A stretch of DNA of 64,000 bases from Reinekea forsetii. GTDB lineage: Bacteria; Pseudomonadota; Gammaproteobacteria; Pseudomonadales; Natronospirillaceae. Position numbers and translations under genes: made by a program. Of this stretch, positions 26,688-39,930 are shown piece by piece (position 1 is the first letter of the stretch; every line of letters begins with the position of its first letter). The stretch covers positions 410,040-474,039 of the forward strand of contig NZ_JAHKPH010000011.1 of assembly GCF_018860385.1 (NCBI RefSeq). Direction: 5' to 3'. The notes below the pieces were generated by a model. That model ran no database searches. It had not been told where the DNA came from and worked only from the letters and a program-made list of their open reading frames with translations.

Positions 26688-28037
26688 ATGAATGAAGTTA
26701 CAGTTGGCGCGCGTCGTAAAGTTCAGATAAATAAAAATCGCATTCGGCTCTATTTTTATATAGGGACAGTGGTGCCTGTTTTTTTGTTTATGCTTGTATT
26801 CACATTGACAATATCTGGTCGAATTAAAAAAGATCATAACGCTTACATCGAGCAGTTATCCGATCGCATATTAGCCGAAAAAAAGCAGTTCATTAAAAGC
26901 ACGATAGATCACACCATTTTCATCATCGATAGTTTTCAGCACGATATCTCTCACTCTCAAAACTCCAAAACCTTAACTGATATTGAAAAGCAGACACTTC
27001 TGGAATCGAATTTTCGCGACTATTTACACGGGCTAACGTTTCCCGATGAAGAACAGTATGTTTGGGTAAATAAAATCATAAATGAACAGGGTGGAGACGA
27101 TTTCGCAATTCGTTTAATACATCCAGGTATGCCCGAAACAGAAGGTGCTTTGTTATCAACCAATGCAGAAGATATTAAGGGCGGCAAACCTTATCAAGTT
27201 GAATTAGATGGCGTACTTGCGAATGGCGAAGTATTTTATAGTTATTATTTTAAAAAGAAAACGTCGGGGACAGTAGAGCGAAAGCTATCGTATGCCAAAC
27301 TAATTAAACCTTATAACTGGGTCATTGCCACCGGAATATATTTGGATGACTTCGAACAATATGTTGATCAAGAGCGTGCCAACCTAAATGAGAGTTACGA
27401 TGCCCAGCGCTTTTATTCAATATTATTAATCGCCTTTACCATGCTGTGTACGGCAATTTTAATCTATTTGTTTGAGCGTAATATTAATCGACTCATTTTT
27501 AGTTATGAATCTGAAATCAAAGGCTATACCGAAGAGCTAGAAATACTTTCAACAACCGATCGGCTAACAAAACTTCATAACCGATTATTTTTAGACGAAG
27601 CCATTGAAAAGGAGTTGGCAAGGTTCCAGCGTTACGGCAATTTATTTAGCGTGGTCATGACAGATATAGACCATTTTAAGCGTGTAAACGATAATTTTGG
27701 TCATCAACAAGGAGATAAAGTACTGCAAGAGTTTGCTCAAATTTTGTTGAGTAACACTCGGCAATCGGATGTCGTGGGCCGATGGGGCGGCGAAGAATTT
27801 ATCATTATTTGCAAAGAATGCGATATCAATAAAGCTCTAATTTTAGCGAACGGTATAAAAGAAAAGGTAAGCGGGTTTAAATTCACTGCGGTTGAACAGT
27901 TAGAAGCCTCTTTTGGTGTTTCGAGTGTACGTGAGCAAGATTCTCTAGAGCAGTTAATCGAACGTGCAGACCGAGCATTATATAAGGCAAAGGAAGAGGG
28001 CAGAAATAAAGTTGTCGTTGAGCAATCAGCAGGCTAA
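26688..28037 (+). CDS. Cache-domain diguanylate cyclase
   Basis: An inner-membrane c-di-GMP synthase. One helix near the N-terminus (residues 15-38), a periplasmic Cache-type sensor domain (Y-V-W-V-N and W-V-I-A-T-G-I-Y motifs), a second helix and a cytoplasmic GGDEF domain. The active-site motif is GGEEF, which is functional in many cyclases, and an inhibitory-site RxxD (R-Q-S-D) lies just before it. An ATG at 26667 would add seven residues; the later ATG has a better ribosome-binding site. No partner genes are adjacent. Confidence 0.92.
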   Translation: MNEVTVGARRKVQINKNRIRLYFYIGTVVPVFLFMLVFTLTISGRIKKDHNAYIEQLSDRILAEKKQFIKSTIDHTIFIIDSFQHDISHSQNSKTLTDIEKQTLLESNFRDYLHGLTFPDEEQYVWVNKIINEQGGDDFAIRLIHPGMPETEGALLSTNAEDIKGGKPYQVELDGVLANGEVFYSYYFKKKTSGTVERKLSYAKLIKPYNWVIATGIYLDDFEQYVDQERANLNESYDAQRFYSILLIAFTMLCTAILIYLFERNINRLIFSYESEIKGYTEELEILSTTDRLTKLHNRLFLDEAIEKELARFQRYGNLFSVVMTDIDHFKRVNDNFGHQQGDKVLQEFAQILLSNTRQSDVVGRWGGEEFIIICKECDINKALILANGIKEKVSGFKFTAVEQLEASFGVSSVREQDSLEQLIERADRALYKAKEEGRNKVVVEQSAG

Positions 28038-28232
28038 TTATGGTTTTGTCAAAAAATAAATGACAAATGAAAGCAGGACGTGACAGATAAAACTCGGTAA
28101 GCTAAGCGCATTATAACGATAAAACAGCATCTTGACCTGATGGGCAAAAAACTCAAAAGATGGGAATGAATGCGCAGCCATAAAAAAATGACAATTTGAG
28201 TAATTATTTAAAGGCAATGTAAGGCTTATCAC

Positions 28233-29243
28233 ATGGAAATTACCAAAACGCTGGGTGAATTCATCATCGAGAAACAAGCAGATTACCCGGATGCTACGGG
28301 CGAGCTGTCTTCTATATTTTCTTCAATACGGCTTGCGGCCAAAATTGTTCACCGTGAAATAAATAAAGCAGGTTTGGCTGATATTACCGGTGCGGTGGGT
28401 AATGAGAACATTCAAGGCGAGCAACAACAAAAGTTAGATGTTATCGCTAACGATAAGTTTAAGGCTGCATTAGCGGCGCGTGGTGTCGTATGTGGATTAG
28501 CGTCTGAAGAAGAAGATTGCTACGTACATTTTGATGACGAGCGCAGTAAGTTTGGAAAATATGTTGTTTTAATAGATCCGTTAGATGGCTCTTCAAATAT
28601 CGATGTGAATGTTTCGGTGGGCACCATTTTCTCGGTTTACCGCCGTTTATCACCAATGGGTGAACCAGTGACTGAGGCTGACTTTCTGCAGCCTGGTGAC
28701 CAGCAAGTGGCTGCGGGTTACGTGATTTATGGGTCTTCGACTATGTTGGTTTACAGTACGGGTAATGGCGTACATGGTTTCACATACGACCCAAGCTTAG
28801 GTATTTTTTGTTTATCACACGAGAATATGTGTTATCCAGAAAACGGTACCATTTATTCGGTTAACGAAGGCAACTACGTGCACTTTCATGATGGGGTTAA
28901 GCAATACATTAAATACTGCCAGATGGAAGATGCAAAAACGAATCGCCCATATACCAGCCGATACATTGGTTCATTGGTGTCGGATTTCCACCGGAATTTG
29001 ATAAAAGGCGGAATATTTTTATACCCCGCTTCATCATTACACCCAACGGGCAAGTTGAGGTTGTTGTATGAGTGCAACCCGATGGCCTTTTTAGCTGAAC
29101 AAGCAGGTGGAGTGGCTATTAGTGGTGTAGAAAGCCGAACCCTAGAATTAGAGCCCAGTGAGTTGCACCAGCGAGTTCCGTTCTTTGTAGGCTCGAAAAA
29201 CATGGTGAATAAACTGGAGCGATTCTTAAGAGAGTTCACCTAG
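28233..29243 (+). CDS. fbp: Fructose-1,6-bisphosphatase class I
   Basis: A 336-residue gluconeogenic enzyme converting fructose 1,6-bisphosphate to fructose 6-phosphate. Metal-binding A-S-E-E-E-D, the signature [12 protein letters not shown] and the C-terminal [12 protein letters not shown] motif are all intact. A single gene with its own terminator. Confidence 0.96.
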   Translation: MEITKTLGEFIIEKQADYPDATGELSSIFSSIRLAAKIVHREINKAGLADITGAVGNENIQGEQQQKLDVIANDKFKAALAARGVVCGLASEEEDCYVHFDDERSKFGKYVVLIDPLDGSSNIDVNVSVGTIFSVYRRLSPMGEPVTEADFLQPGDQQVAAGYVIYGSSTMLVYSTGNGVHGFTYDPSLGIFCLSHENMCYPENGTIYSVNEGNYVHFHDGVKQYIKYCQMEDAKTNRPYTSRYIGSLVSDFHRNLIKGGIFLYPASSLHPTGKLRLLYECNPMAFLAEQAGGVAISGVESRTLELEPSELHQRVPFFVGSKNMVNKLERFLREFT

Positions 29244-29260
29244 CCTCACTTTATAAAAAA

Positions 29261-29298
29261 CGCCGTGAGTTAATAGTCACGGCGTACCCCTCTTTTTT
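29261..29298 (+). terminator. Rho-independent terminator of fbp
   Basis: CGCCGTGA pairs with TCACGGCG over an eight-base loop, then a T-rich tail a few bases on. Confidence 0.8.
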
Positions 29299-29456
29299 CT
29301 GGTTTTTTCCTTTATTATTTACTTTTCGTCATAGCTCAATTTTATTAGCGGCCTTGTTTGTCTTGAGCGGAATCTTTACCCTGTGTTTTATTACTCATAT
29401 TATAGAAATTGTGCTTAATTCATCGTTGAATGTGGCCATAAAATACAGGAATTGTC

Positions 29457-30410
29457 ATGAATCCCGATTATTTAGACTTTGAACAGCCCATTGCTGATCT
29501 GATATCCAAAATTGACGAACTACGTCTCGTTGGTAACCGGAATGATCTAAATATCTCTGGTGAGATCGAAAAATTAAACGCTCAGTCTATTAAATTAACT
29601 GAACAGATCTTTGGGAAATTGACTTCCTGGCAAGTATCTCAGGTGGCTCGCCACCCTAAGCGCCCTTATACATTAGATTATATTGAGCGCGTATTTACCG
29701 ATTTTGATGAGATGCACGGTGATCGCCACTACGCGGATGATGCGGCTATTGTAGGAGGTTTGGCTCGTTTAGATGGCCAGTCAGTCATGGTTATTGGTCA
29801 TCAAAAGGGTCGTGAAGTAAAAGAAAAGGTGCTTCGAAACTTTGGTATGCCTAAACCAGAAGGTTATCGTAAAGCGTTGCGGTTAATGCAAACCGCCGAG
29901 CGATTCAATATCCCTGTACTGACACTAATCGATACTCCAGGAGCCTACCCAGGCATTGGCGCTGAAGAACGCGGTCAGTCTGAAGCAATTGCTTACAATC
30001 TATTAAAGATGTCTTCACTAAAAGTACCTGTAATTGCAACTGTAATTGGTGAAGGTGGTTCGGGCGGTGCTTTGGCACTCGGCGTGTGTGATCACTTGAA
30101 TATGCTGCAATACAGTACCTATTCGGTCATTACACCCGAAGGCTGTGCTTCTATTTTATGGAAAACCGCTGAGCGCGCCTCTGATGCAGCCGAAATGATG
30201 GGCATTACGGCCTCTCGCTTGTTTGAGCTTGGGTTGGTCGAAAAAGTACTCGAAGAACCATTAGGTGGTGCTCACCGTAATGTCGATGAAATGGCGAAGA
30301 CGATTCAAACGGCATTAATTACCCAGTTGTCTGAGCTTAAAACTAAGCCAATAGAAAGCTTGTTGGAAGAGCGTTACGCTCGTTTGCAATCTTTCGGGTT
30401 CCAAGAATAA
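29457..30410 (+). CDS. accA: Acetyl-CoA carboxylase carboxyltransferase subunit alpha
   Basis: A 317-residue subunit that, with AccD, moves the carboxyl group from biotin to acetyl-CoA in the first step of fatty acid synthesis. The N-terminal helical segment is followed by the carboxyltransferase core with G-G-S-G-G-A-L-A-L and T-P-G-A-Y-P-G. An AGGA ribosome-binding site precedes the ATG. The frequent neighbour dnaE is not seen in the 200 bp upstream. Confidence 0.96.
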   Translation: MNPDYLDFEQPIADLISKIDELRLVGNRNDLNISGEIEKLNAQSIKLTEQIFGKLTSWQVSQVARHPKRPYTLDYIERVFTDFDEMHGDRHYADDAAIVGGLARLDGQSVMVIGHQKGREVKEKVLRNFGMPKPEGYRKALRLMQTAERFNIPVLTLIDTPGAYPGIGAEERGQSEAIAYNLLKMSSLKVPVIATVIGEGGSGGALALGVCDHLNMLQYSTYSVITPEGCASILWKTAERASDAAEMMGITASRLFELGLVEKVLEEPLGGAHRNVDEMAKTIQTALITQLSELKTKPIESLLEERYARLQSFGFQE

Positions 30411-30440
30411 GTCTGTTCTTGCATTCTTCAATAAAGAATC

Positions 30441-30492
30441 TACATTAGCCATTAACGCTTTACTATTTTTGGCTGGCTAAATGGCTAATGTA
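30441..30492 (+). promoter_or_regulatory. 12-bp inverted repeat across the start of the GNAT gene
   Basis: TACATTAGCCAT and ATGGCTAATGTA are perfect inverted repeats 28 bp apart. The right arm begins with the ATG used as the GNAT start, so in RNA the start codon would be paired. It may be a regulatory stem or an operator, or mark that translation starts at the ATG at 30526. Confidence 0.55.
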
Positions 30493-30960
30493 TCTCTACA
30501 AAACATACTATATGACCAATCAAATATGATGACTCCCATCGTAGGTGATGAGATTGCTTTGGTGCTTAACCGTATCCTGGGGGCACACGAAGGTCTCGAT
30601 GGTGTGCCTGCGTATTTATTTGATATTGTGCTACACGACGGCACCTCAATTGGCCAAATTGATATCCGCTTAAAAACGACGCCCAGCCTTGTAAAATTTG
30701 GCGGTCAAATTGGGTACGGAATTGATAAACCTTATCGTGGCCATGGGTTTGCCACTCAGGCGTGCCAGCTCATCAAGCTCGTCGCGAAAGAACAGGGCTT
30801 TGATGAACTGTGGATTACATGTAACCCTGGAAACCATGCTTCCATTAAAACCATTGAAAAGCTCGGCGCAGTTTTTGTTGATCTGGTGGATATTCCGATT
30901 GGCAGCGAATTGTGGCATCGCGGTGATCGTGAGAAACTTCGGTACTTGTGGACATTGTAA
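30481..30960 (+). CDS. GNAT family N-acetyltransferase
   Basis: A 159-residue acetyltransferase. Motif A is Y-R-G-H-G-F-A-T near residue 83, followed by the C-N-P-G-N-H-A-S segment and F-V-D-L at the end, typical of the GNAT_3/YjdJ-like tagged group. The first ATG lies within an inverted repeat and has no ribosome-binding site; an ATG at 30526 would remove 15 residues. It lies between accA and tilS on the same strand. Substrate unknown. Confidence 0.82.
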   Translation: MANVSLQNILYDQSNMMTPIVGDEIALVLNRILGAHEGLDGVPAYLFDIVLHDGTSIGQIDIRLKTTPSLVKFGGQIGYGIDKPYRGHGFATQACQLIKLVAKEQGFDELWITCNPGNHASIKTIEKLGAVFVDLVDIPIGSELWHRGDREKLRYLWTL

Positions 30961-30969
30961 GAGTACCTC

Positions 30970-32289
30970 GTGACAACTACCCCTTCTATTTATCAGAATT
31001 TAACCCAATCTCTGCGTGACCAATTAATTGGCCATGACATACGTCCGGTGTTTGTCGGTTTTAGTGGTGGTCTCGATTCCACGCTTTTACTGAAATGTGC
31101 CTGCGATGTTGTTGGTGCATCAAATGTTGTGGCGATTCATGTTCATCACGGTTTGTCTGCCAACGCCGATCAATGGCAATCTTTTTGCGAGCAGCAAGCC
31201 GCAGACCTTGGGTGTAAATTGATTGTCGAAAAAGGGCAAGTGGAATCGACGGGGCAAGGAGTGGAAGCCGCCGCAAGAACGTACCGATATAGTGTGTTTT
31301 CACAGCATGTTACACCCAAGCATTGGCTGCTGTTAGCGCACCACCTTGATGATCAGGTTGAAACCTTTTTCTTACGAATGATGCGTGGCACAGGCTTACA
31401 TGGTTTAAAGTCGATGTCAGCAATACAGCCACGTGATCATTATCAGCTGTGCCGTCCGTGGTTAAAGTTCAGTCGCTTGCAGCTTGAACAAGCCGCTAAT
31501 GCTTGTGGTTTACGATGGATAGAAGACGAATCTAATGTCGACAGTCAATACGATAGAAACTATCTACGTAATGAAGTGCTGCCCTTGTTTGAAAGCCGAT
31601 GGCCAAGTTACCGTGAGCGAGTAAACGGTATTATTCAGCAAGTAGATTCAGAACTTCAATCTAATGCGCACCATGGCGATAATTTAGAAGTACGCTTGAG
31701 TCACGACAGGGGTTTGAAATGGGTGCAGTTAGACTCATGGTCAGAAGCCGACAAGCTTTCTCTGCTGCATCGCTGGTTAACCGAATTAGGCGTGCAGGTG
31801 CCGTCTAGAGTAAGGTTGCAGCATGTATTGAGTGATGTTGTAGAGGCAAAACCAGATGCAGACCCAAAGGTGCGTATGGGCAACGGCTATGTTCGCCGTC
31901 ATGGTCCTGCATTGTATTGGGTGCCTGAGCAAAGCGCCATCGACGCGCCGCCACCCCTTCAAATAGGTCATAAATCCTACTGGCCTGGCGTTGGATACCT
32001 CGAGGTTAAATATTCAGAAAAAGGGCAGGCAGGGTTAAAGGCAAACTTGCCGAACCTGCATTGGCGAACTCGGCAAGGGGGGGAGCAAATTAGGCCGTTG
32101 GGTCGCTCAAAACGCAGAGACCTGAAGCGCTTGCTGCAGGAGTACCGGGTTAAGCCTTGGCAACGTGATCGCTTGCCTTTGTTGTTTAGCGGAGACACCT
32201 TAGTCGCAGTTGCTGATTTATTCATATCGGCGGACCATACGGCCGAAGAAGAAAATTTAGCATTAGAGGTCATTTGGCAGAATTCTTGA
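30970..32289 (+). CDS. tilS: tRNA(Ile)-lysidine synthetase
   Basis: A 439-residue enzyme that turns C34 of tRNA-Ile(CAU) into lysidine so it reads AUA. The PP-loop S-G-G-L-D-S is near residue 31, followed by the N-type ATPase core, the TilS middle domain and the C-terminal domain (R-P-L-G-R-S-K-R-R-D-L-K-R-L). It starts at GTG. In many gammaproteobacteria tilS follows accA, as here with one GNAT gene between. Confidence 0.94.
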   Translation: MTTTPSIYQNLTQSLRDQLIGHDIRPVFVGFSGGLDSTLLLKCACDVVGASNVVAIHVHHGLSANADQWQSFCEQQAADLGCKLIVEKGQVESTGQGVEAAARTYRYSVFSQHVTPKHWLLLAHHLDDQVETFFLRMMRGTGLHGLKSMSAIQPRDHYQLCRPWLKFSRLQLEQAANACGLRWIEDESNVDSQYDRNYLRNEVLPLFESRWPSYRERVNGIIQQVDSELQSNAHHGDNLEVRLSHDRGLKWVQLDSWSEADKLSLLHRWLTELGVQVPSRVRLQHVLSDVVEAKPDADPKVRMGNGYVRRHGPALYWVPEQSAIDAPPPLQIGHKSYWPGVGYLEVKYSEKGQAGLKANLPNLHWRTRQGGEQIRPLGRSKRRDLKRLLQEYRVKPWQRDRLPLLFSGDTLVAVADLFISADHTAEEENLALEVIWQNS

Positions 32290-32318
32290 TTGAGACAATC
32301 AAGATAATTTGCTATGCT

Positions 32319-34044
<1,726 letters not shown>

Positions 34045-34271
34045 TTAGAATGTGTGTTTTGGGCTGTTTGGGTGTTTAGTCTACGCAGCCTGCGTATTTA
34101 CTGGGGTTTCGGCTTGCTTTAAGTGTCGATTTTTACCTCATCAAATAGAACACTCGCATTTTAAAACCAGATGCATATAATGCATTTCGATAATTTTTGT
34201 AACAAAACTACATTTTAGTGGCTTTGAAGAATAATTACTTACCTCAAGCAGTGGCATTTAACGCACGTTGA

Positions 34272-35597
<1,326 letters not shown>

Positions 35598-35641
35598 GGC
35601 AATAATTTCGCAATTATTGGCGTAGAATCGCTGAAAACATG

Positions 35642-35669
35642 AAAAGGGGGCTTGGCTCCCTTTTTTTTA
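35642..35669 (+). terminator. Rho-independent terminator after eno
   Basis: AAAGGG pairs with CCCTTT around an inner G/C-rich loop, followed by a run of eight T. It separates eno from the ftsB operon. Confidence 0.8.
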
Positions 35670-35706
35670 TGCGTAAGAATAGGCTGTCTAATTTTAAGAG
35701 TTGCCT

Positions 35707-35991
35707 ATGCGCCTGATTCAAGTCGCCCTTTTTGTCTTACTCATTGTCTTGCAATACCGATTCTGGTTTGCTGAAAATGGGTACACCGATTTAAAACGTA
35801 TCGAAAAAAGCATCGCGCAAGCCGAATTTGATCGCGCTGTTATCCAGAAAAAGAATGCCCATTTAGAAGCCAAAGTAGCCGACTTAAAAAGTGGTTCTGG
35901 TGCGATTGAGGAATTAGCTCGTCAAAATCTTGGACTTATTAAGCCAGGTGAAACTTTTATTATGATTAACGAGCCGAGAACCTTTAAATGA
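35707..35991 (+). CDS. ftsB: Cell division protein FtsB
   Basis: A 94-residue bitopic protein: short N-terminal tail, one membrane helix, then a coiled coil (about residues 28-65). It forms the FtsQLB complex that activates septal peptidoglycan synthesis. The ATG given is preferred over a TTG two codons earlier. Overlaps ispD by 4 bp. Confidence 0.92.
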   Translation: MRLIQVALFVLLIVLQYRFWFAENGYTDLKRIEKSIAQAEFDRAVIQKKNAHLEAKVADLKSGSGAIEELARQNLGLIKPGETFIMINEPRTFK

Positions 35992-36686
35992 CAGTTCATG
36001 TCGTCTTTCCTGCGGCCGGTGTAGGGTCTCGATTCGGTGCAGATATTCCGAAGCAATACGTCAGCATTGCAGGGAAAACCGTGATGGAGTGGACTCTTCT
36101 TGCTTGGCAGGATGCACCCGTTGATGGGTTAAAAATAGTCGTCAAAGCGAAAGAAGATGAAACCTGCACCCAAATATTAAGTAAATTCGACCATGCTTAT
36201 CAAACCGTATTGGGCGGGCATGAACGCTTTCATTCAGTGATGAATGCTCTGATATATTTACGTAAGCACGGCAAAGCGGATGATTGGGTCATGGTGCATG
36301 ATATTGCTCGACCGTGTGTGCGCCGCGATGATATTCAAAAGCTGCTACAAAGCTGCAAAACTGAAAACCAAGGCGGAGTATTAGCTAAACCAATAACCGA
36401 CACGGTGAAGAGGTTACAACGCAGCATCGTCACAACAGAAGATAGAAGCCAATTGTGGGCCGCGTTGACGCCTCAATGCTTTCGTCTAGGCCAGCTTTCA
36501 AGTGCGCTAGAGCAGGCGATTGCGCAAAATGCGCACATTACCGATGAAGCCAGTGCCATAGAATTAGCGAAATTGCCGGTGCAATTAATTGAAGGTCGGG
36601 GGGATAATATTAAATTGACTCGATCAGAAGATGCCGCCCTCGTGCAATTTTACCTTTCAAATCAAGAGCGAATTAAACATGTTTAA
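35988..36686 (+). CDS. ispD: 2-C-methyl-D-erythritol 4-phosphate cytidylyltransferase
   Basis: A 232-residue nucleotidyltransferase in the MEP isoprenoid pathway. The N-terminal [10 protein letters not shown] loop and P-K-Q-Y bind [11 protein letters not shown] near residue 105 is the second signature. Translationally coupled to ftsB upstream and ispF downstream. Confidence 0.95.
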   Translation: MTVHVVFPAAGVGSRFGADIPKQYVSIAGKTVMEWTLLAWQDAPVDGLKIVVKAKEDETCTQILSKFDHAYQTVLGGHERFHSVMNALIYLRKHGKADDWVMVHDIARPCVRRDDIQKLLQSCKTENQGGVLAKPITDTVKRLQRSIVTTEDRSQLWAALTPQCFRLGQLSSALEQAIAQNAHITDEASAIELAKLPVQLIEGRGDNIKLTRSEDAALVQFYLSNQERIKHV

Positions 36687-37170
36687 AATTGGTCATGGTT
36701 ACGATGTCCACCGATTTGATGAACACTCCAATGCTGCACCGATTAAGCTGGGTGGCATAGACGTTCCCAGCGAAAAACAATTATTAGCACATTCCGACGG
36801 AGATGTGGTGTTGCATGCTTTGTGTGACGCCTTGTTAGGTGCTATTGCCGCCGGTGATATAGGTGAACACTTCCCAGACACCGATGCTCAGTATGCGGGT
36901 GCCGATTCACGTGTCTTATTAAGGCATGTCGTTAATTTGGTTCAAGAACAGGGCTATCGAGTGGGGAATGTAGACATAACAATAGCGGCCCAAGCGCCTC
37001 GCCTAAATGATTACAAACAGGCAATGGCGAATACCATTGCGGCTGATTTGGGCGTTGAAGCCAGTGGCGTAAATGTCAAAGCAACTACGACTGAAAAGTT
37101 AGGCTTTGTTGGACGAAAAGAAGGCATTGCCGTGGATGCCGTGTGCTTACTTATGAAGGCTGAGCCATGA
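36679..37170 (+). CDS. ispF: 2-C-methyl-D-erythritol 2,4-cyclodiphosphate synthase
   Basis: A 163-residue MEP pathway enzyme. The N-terminal G-H-G-Y-D-V-H-R-F and the metal-binding His in A-H-S-D-G-D are intact. The ATG inside the end of ispD is chosen over an earlier in-frame start because it gives the exact family N-terminus; overlap with ispD is 8 bp. Confidence 0.95.
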   Translation: MFKIGHGYDVHRFDEHSNAAPIKLGGIDVPSEKQLLAHSDGDVVLHALCDALLGAIAAGDIGEHFPDTDAQYAGADSRVLLRHVVNLVQEQGYRVGNVDITIAAQAPRLNDYKQAMANTIAADLGVEASGVNVKATTTEKLGFVGRKEGIAVDAVCLLMKAEP

Positions 37171-38213
37171 AATTTTCTTTAGATTGGCCACACGCCTATT
37201 CATTTGAACGCGTAAAAGGGGTATTAAAACAATACCCTGAAGACTTTAAAGTAACTGAAAAACTTCCTGAAAGCCCCAGTGGTGAAGGTGAGCACCTTTG
37301 GCTTACAATCGAAAAAACAAATCAAAACACCGCGTGGGTCGCCAAGCAAATCGCAAAGTGGGCGAATGTTCAACCTAGGCACGTTAGTTATGCTGGATTA
37401 AAAGACCGTCAAGCCATTACTATTCAAACTTTTTCTGTTCACCTACCTGGTTTGCAAACTCCAGATACCGGCCTGCTTGAAATAGATGGCGTCAAGATCA
37501 TTAACGCCACGCGGCATAGTAAAAAGCTTCGTACAGGGCAACTTATTGGGAACAATTTCACCATAAGGGTTCGAAATGTTGAACAATCTAAGGACATTAT
37601 CGAGAAAAACTGGTCGCAGGTTTGTGAACAAGGCATCCCTAACTATTTTGGTCCGCAACGATTTGGTCGGCAAGGTAAAAATGTAGAAGATGGTTCGCAA
37701 TGGTTGCTCGGAGAAAAAAAGCTGCCTAAACATTTGCAATCTATTTGCTTGTCGGCTGTTCGCTCTTATTTATTTAATAACCTTTTGGCTCAGCGCATAG
37801 CCGAAGGGAGTTGGAGTACGCTTATTCCAGGTGACTTTGCGCAATTTAACGCAGGCAAGGCAGGCTTTTACTGTGAAAAAATAGAACCTGCTGAAATAGA
37901 GCGCTGTAAAAACGGTGAGATTTCGCCCAGTGCTAGCTTGCCTGGTGAAAGCCGAGATGAATTTGCTGCTTTAGACGCACGAGAGCAGAATACACTTGAA
38001 CCTTTTCAGGAGTTAACCTCTGCGTTGATAAACAAAAGGGTGGCACGGCACTTTCGAAAATTAAGAGTGTTCCCTGAGTCACCCGCCTTGCACTTTGAAA
38101 GCGGCGATCCGGTTTTTTCTTTTTTCTTACCTGCAGGATGCTATGCAACTGCGGTAATGACTGAGCTATTTGATTGGCAGCTTGGTCTGTTGAGTTCGGA
38201 TTGGAACGAGTGA
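37167..38213 (+). CDS. truD: tRNA pseudouridine(13) synthase
   Basis: A 348-residue TruD. The catalytic Asp is in Y-A-G-L-K-D-R-Q-A near residue 80, and the F-G-P-Q-R-F-G motif near residue 160. Overlaps ispF by 4 bp and its stop codon TGA runs into the pcm ATG. Confidence 0.95.
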   Translation: MKFSLDWPHAYSFERVKGVLKQYPEDFKVTEKLPESPSGEGEHLWLTIEKTNQNTAWVAKQIAKWANVQPRHVSYAGLKDRQAITIQTFSVHLPGLQTPDTGLLEIDGVKIINATRHSKKLRTGQLIGNNFTIRVRNVEQSKDIIEKNWSQVCEQGIPNYFGPQRFGRQGKNVEDGSQWLLGEKKLPKHLQSICLSAVRSYLFNNLLAQRIAEGSWSTLIPGDFAQFNAGKAGFYCEKIEPAEIERCKNGEISPSASLPGESRDEFAALDAREQNTLEPFQELTSALINKRVARHFRKLRVFPESPALHFESGDPVFSFFLPAGCYATAVMTELFDWQLGLLSSDWNE

Positions 38214-38881
38214 TGAAAGAGCAATTAAATGGCATAGGTATGACATCGGCGCGGACTAGAGCGCGGTTGATAGAACGGCTTTTTGAGCAGGGTATAAGAG
38301 ACCCAAGAGTATTAGATTGCTTTAATAAAGTGCCTCGACACCTGTTTGTTGATGAGGCGTTAGGGCACAAAGCGTACGAAGACATATCTGTCCCTATTGG
38401 TTATGCACAAACCTTATCGCAACCTTACATTGTTGCCCGGATGACAGAATTAGTTCTACAAGCACCGCATCATGAGACAGTTTTAGAAATTGGAACCGGT
38501 TCTGGTTTTCAAACCTGCGTGCTGGCCAATGTGGTGAGTGAGGTTTTCAGTGTTGAAAGAATTGAACCATTACAGCAAAAGGCTCGAGCTCGAATAAGAG
38601 CGTTAAAGCTTCACAATACACAATTAAAAATGGCCGATGGATTCTTAGGTTGGCCTACCCAGGCTCCCTTCGATGTCATCATCGGAACCGCGGCACCCTC
38701 TGAGCCACCTAAAGAATTGGTTGATCAGCTCATACCTGATGGTGGCCGCCTCATTATGCCTATAGGCGAAGAGGAACAATACTTAACGGTTATCGATAAA
38801 CACGGAGATGAACTTGATATTCAGAAAATAGAGCCGGTGGTATTTGTACCCATGTTGCAAGGAGTAAAAAGGGAGTCATGA
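38213..38881 (+). CDS. pcm: Protein-L-isoaspartate O-methyltransferase
   Basis: A 222-residue SAM-dependent repair enzyme that methylates isoaspartyl residues. L-E-I-G-T-G-S-G-F-Q-T binds SAM; G-T-A-A-P-S-E-P-P lies in the second half. The ATG in the TGATG overlap with truD is preferred over an in-frame upstream ATG. In most relatives surE lies between truD and pcm; here it is missing. Confidence 0.94.
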   Translation: MKEQLNGIGMTSARTRARLIERLFEQGIRDPRVLDCFNKVPRHLFVDEALGHKAYEDISVPIGYAQTLSQPYIVARMTELVLQAPHHETVLEIGTGSGFQTCVLANVVSEVFSVERIEPLQQKARARIRALKLHNTQLKMADGFLGWPTQAPFDVIIGTAAPSEPPKELVDQLIPDGGRLIMPIGEEEQYLTVIDKHGDELDIQKIEPVVFVPMLQGVKRES

Positions 38882-39750
38882 AAAACATCATCAGTTGGGT
38901 GCTTAAAGGCGCAGCCATGGGCGTTGCGGACGGTGTACCTGGCGTATCGGGCGGTACCATTGCATTAATTACAGGGATATATGAACGGTTTATTGCAGCC
39001 ATTGCGTCCTTTAAACCATCTCTATGGGCATTCATTAAACGAAAAGATTTAAAGGGTCTTTGGCAAGCTATCGATGGCACCTTCTTATTGTCTTTAGGCA
39101 TAGGAATCTTGGTGAGCCTGTTTAGTACTCTCTCGGCGATGCATTGGTTGTTAGAGCACTATGCGCCCGCGGTATGGGCATTTTTCATGGGTGTTATTGT
39201 GGTGTCCTTATGGTTTATGTGTTCAGGAAAACACTGGGCCATTAGGGATGTCATCTTGCTGCTAATGGGTGCCGGTATTGCAGTGGGATTGATATTTGCA
39301 ACGCCAGCGAGCCTTGAGCCAACGCCGTTGCTTTTGATGCTCGGAGGCGCTATTGCTATTTCAGCAATGGTGTTACCCGGCATTTCTGGATCGTTTATGT
39401 TGTTACTGCTTGGGTTGTATAGTGTGGTCGTAGATGCTGTGCACGATAAAGAGTTTAGTATCATTGCTTGGGTTGCTGTAGGTTGCTTGGTAGGAATTTT
39501 AAGCTTTGCGCAGCTACTGCAATGGTTGTTACGCCGCTGGCACGACTCTGTGATGAGCTTTATGTTGGGCTTTGTCGTGGGAGCGCTAGTCAAAGTTTGG
39601 CCTTGGCAAATAGAGACCGAACGCCTTTGGTTGCTGCCGAGCCAGTTTACAGAGCAAACCACACAGCCAAGCTTTTTAATGCTATCTGTTATTTCATTTG
39701 TTTTCGGAAGTGGGTTGGTCTGGATGTTGACAAAATGGTCAAAAAACTAA
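38878..39750 (+). CDS. DUF368 family membrane protein
   Basis: A 290-residue polytopic protein with about eight helices. The family signatures A-D-G-V-P-G-V-S-G-G-T near residue 18 and M-V-L-P-G-I-S-G-S near residue 165 are inverted-repeat halves. Recent work has linked DUF368 and DedA proteins to undecaprenyl phosphate translocation; whether this one does so is inference. Overlaps pcm by 4 bp. Confidence 0.88.
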   Translation: MKNIISWVLKGAAMGVADGVPGVSGGTIALITGIYERFIAAIASFKPSLWAFIKRKDLKGLWQAIDGTFLLSLGIGILVSLFSTLSAMHWLLEHYAPAVWAFFMGVIVVSLWFMCSGKHWAIRDVILLLMGAGIAVGLIFATPASLEPTPLLLMLGGAIAISAMVLPGISGSFMLLLLGLYSVVVDAVHDKEFSIIAWVAVGCLVGILSFAQLLQWLLRRWHDSVMSFMLGFVVGALVKVWPWQIETERLWLLPSQFTEQTTQPSFLMLSVISFVFGSGLVWMLTKWSKN

Positions 39751-39930
39751 CTCTAACTGCAGGTTTGTGTAAAGAAAATAAAAATTTTGAATATTTATAT
39801 TGATTTAATTAGATAGATTTGTCATTTGAAACCCTGTTTGAGATGCCCTTAGCTATAAGAAATTATGTTTAACGCTGTTCAGTCCGCAAATAATGTGAGA
39901 ACAGCGTCTCTATTTGAGGATAAAAAACCT

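Noticed and set aside
28038..28277. A 79-codon minus-strand ORF between the diguanylate cyclase and fbp
   Set aside because: It overlaps the start of fbp, has no recognisable protein features and no ribosome-binding site.
29345..29398. A 17-residue hydrophilic peptide ORF on the minus strand between fbp and accA
   Set aside because: Too short to judge and no ribosome-binding site.
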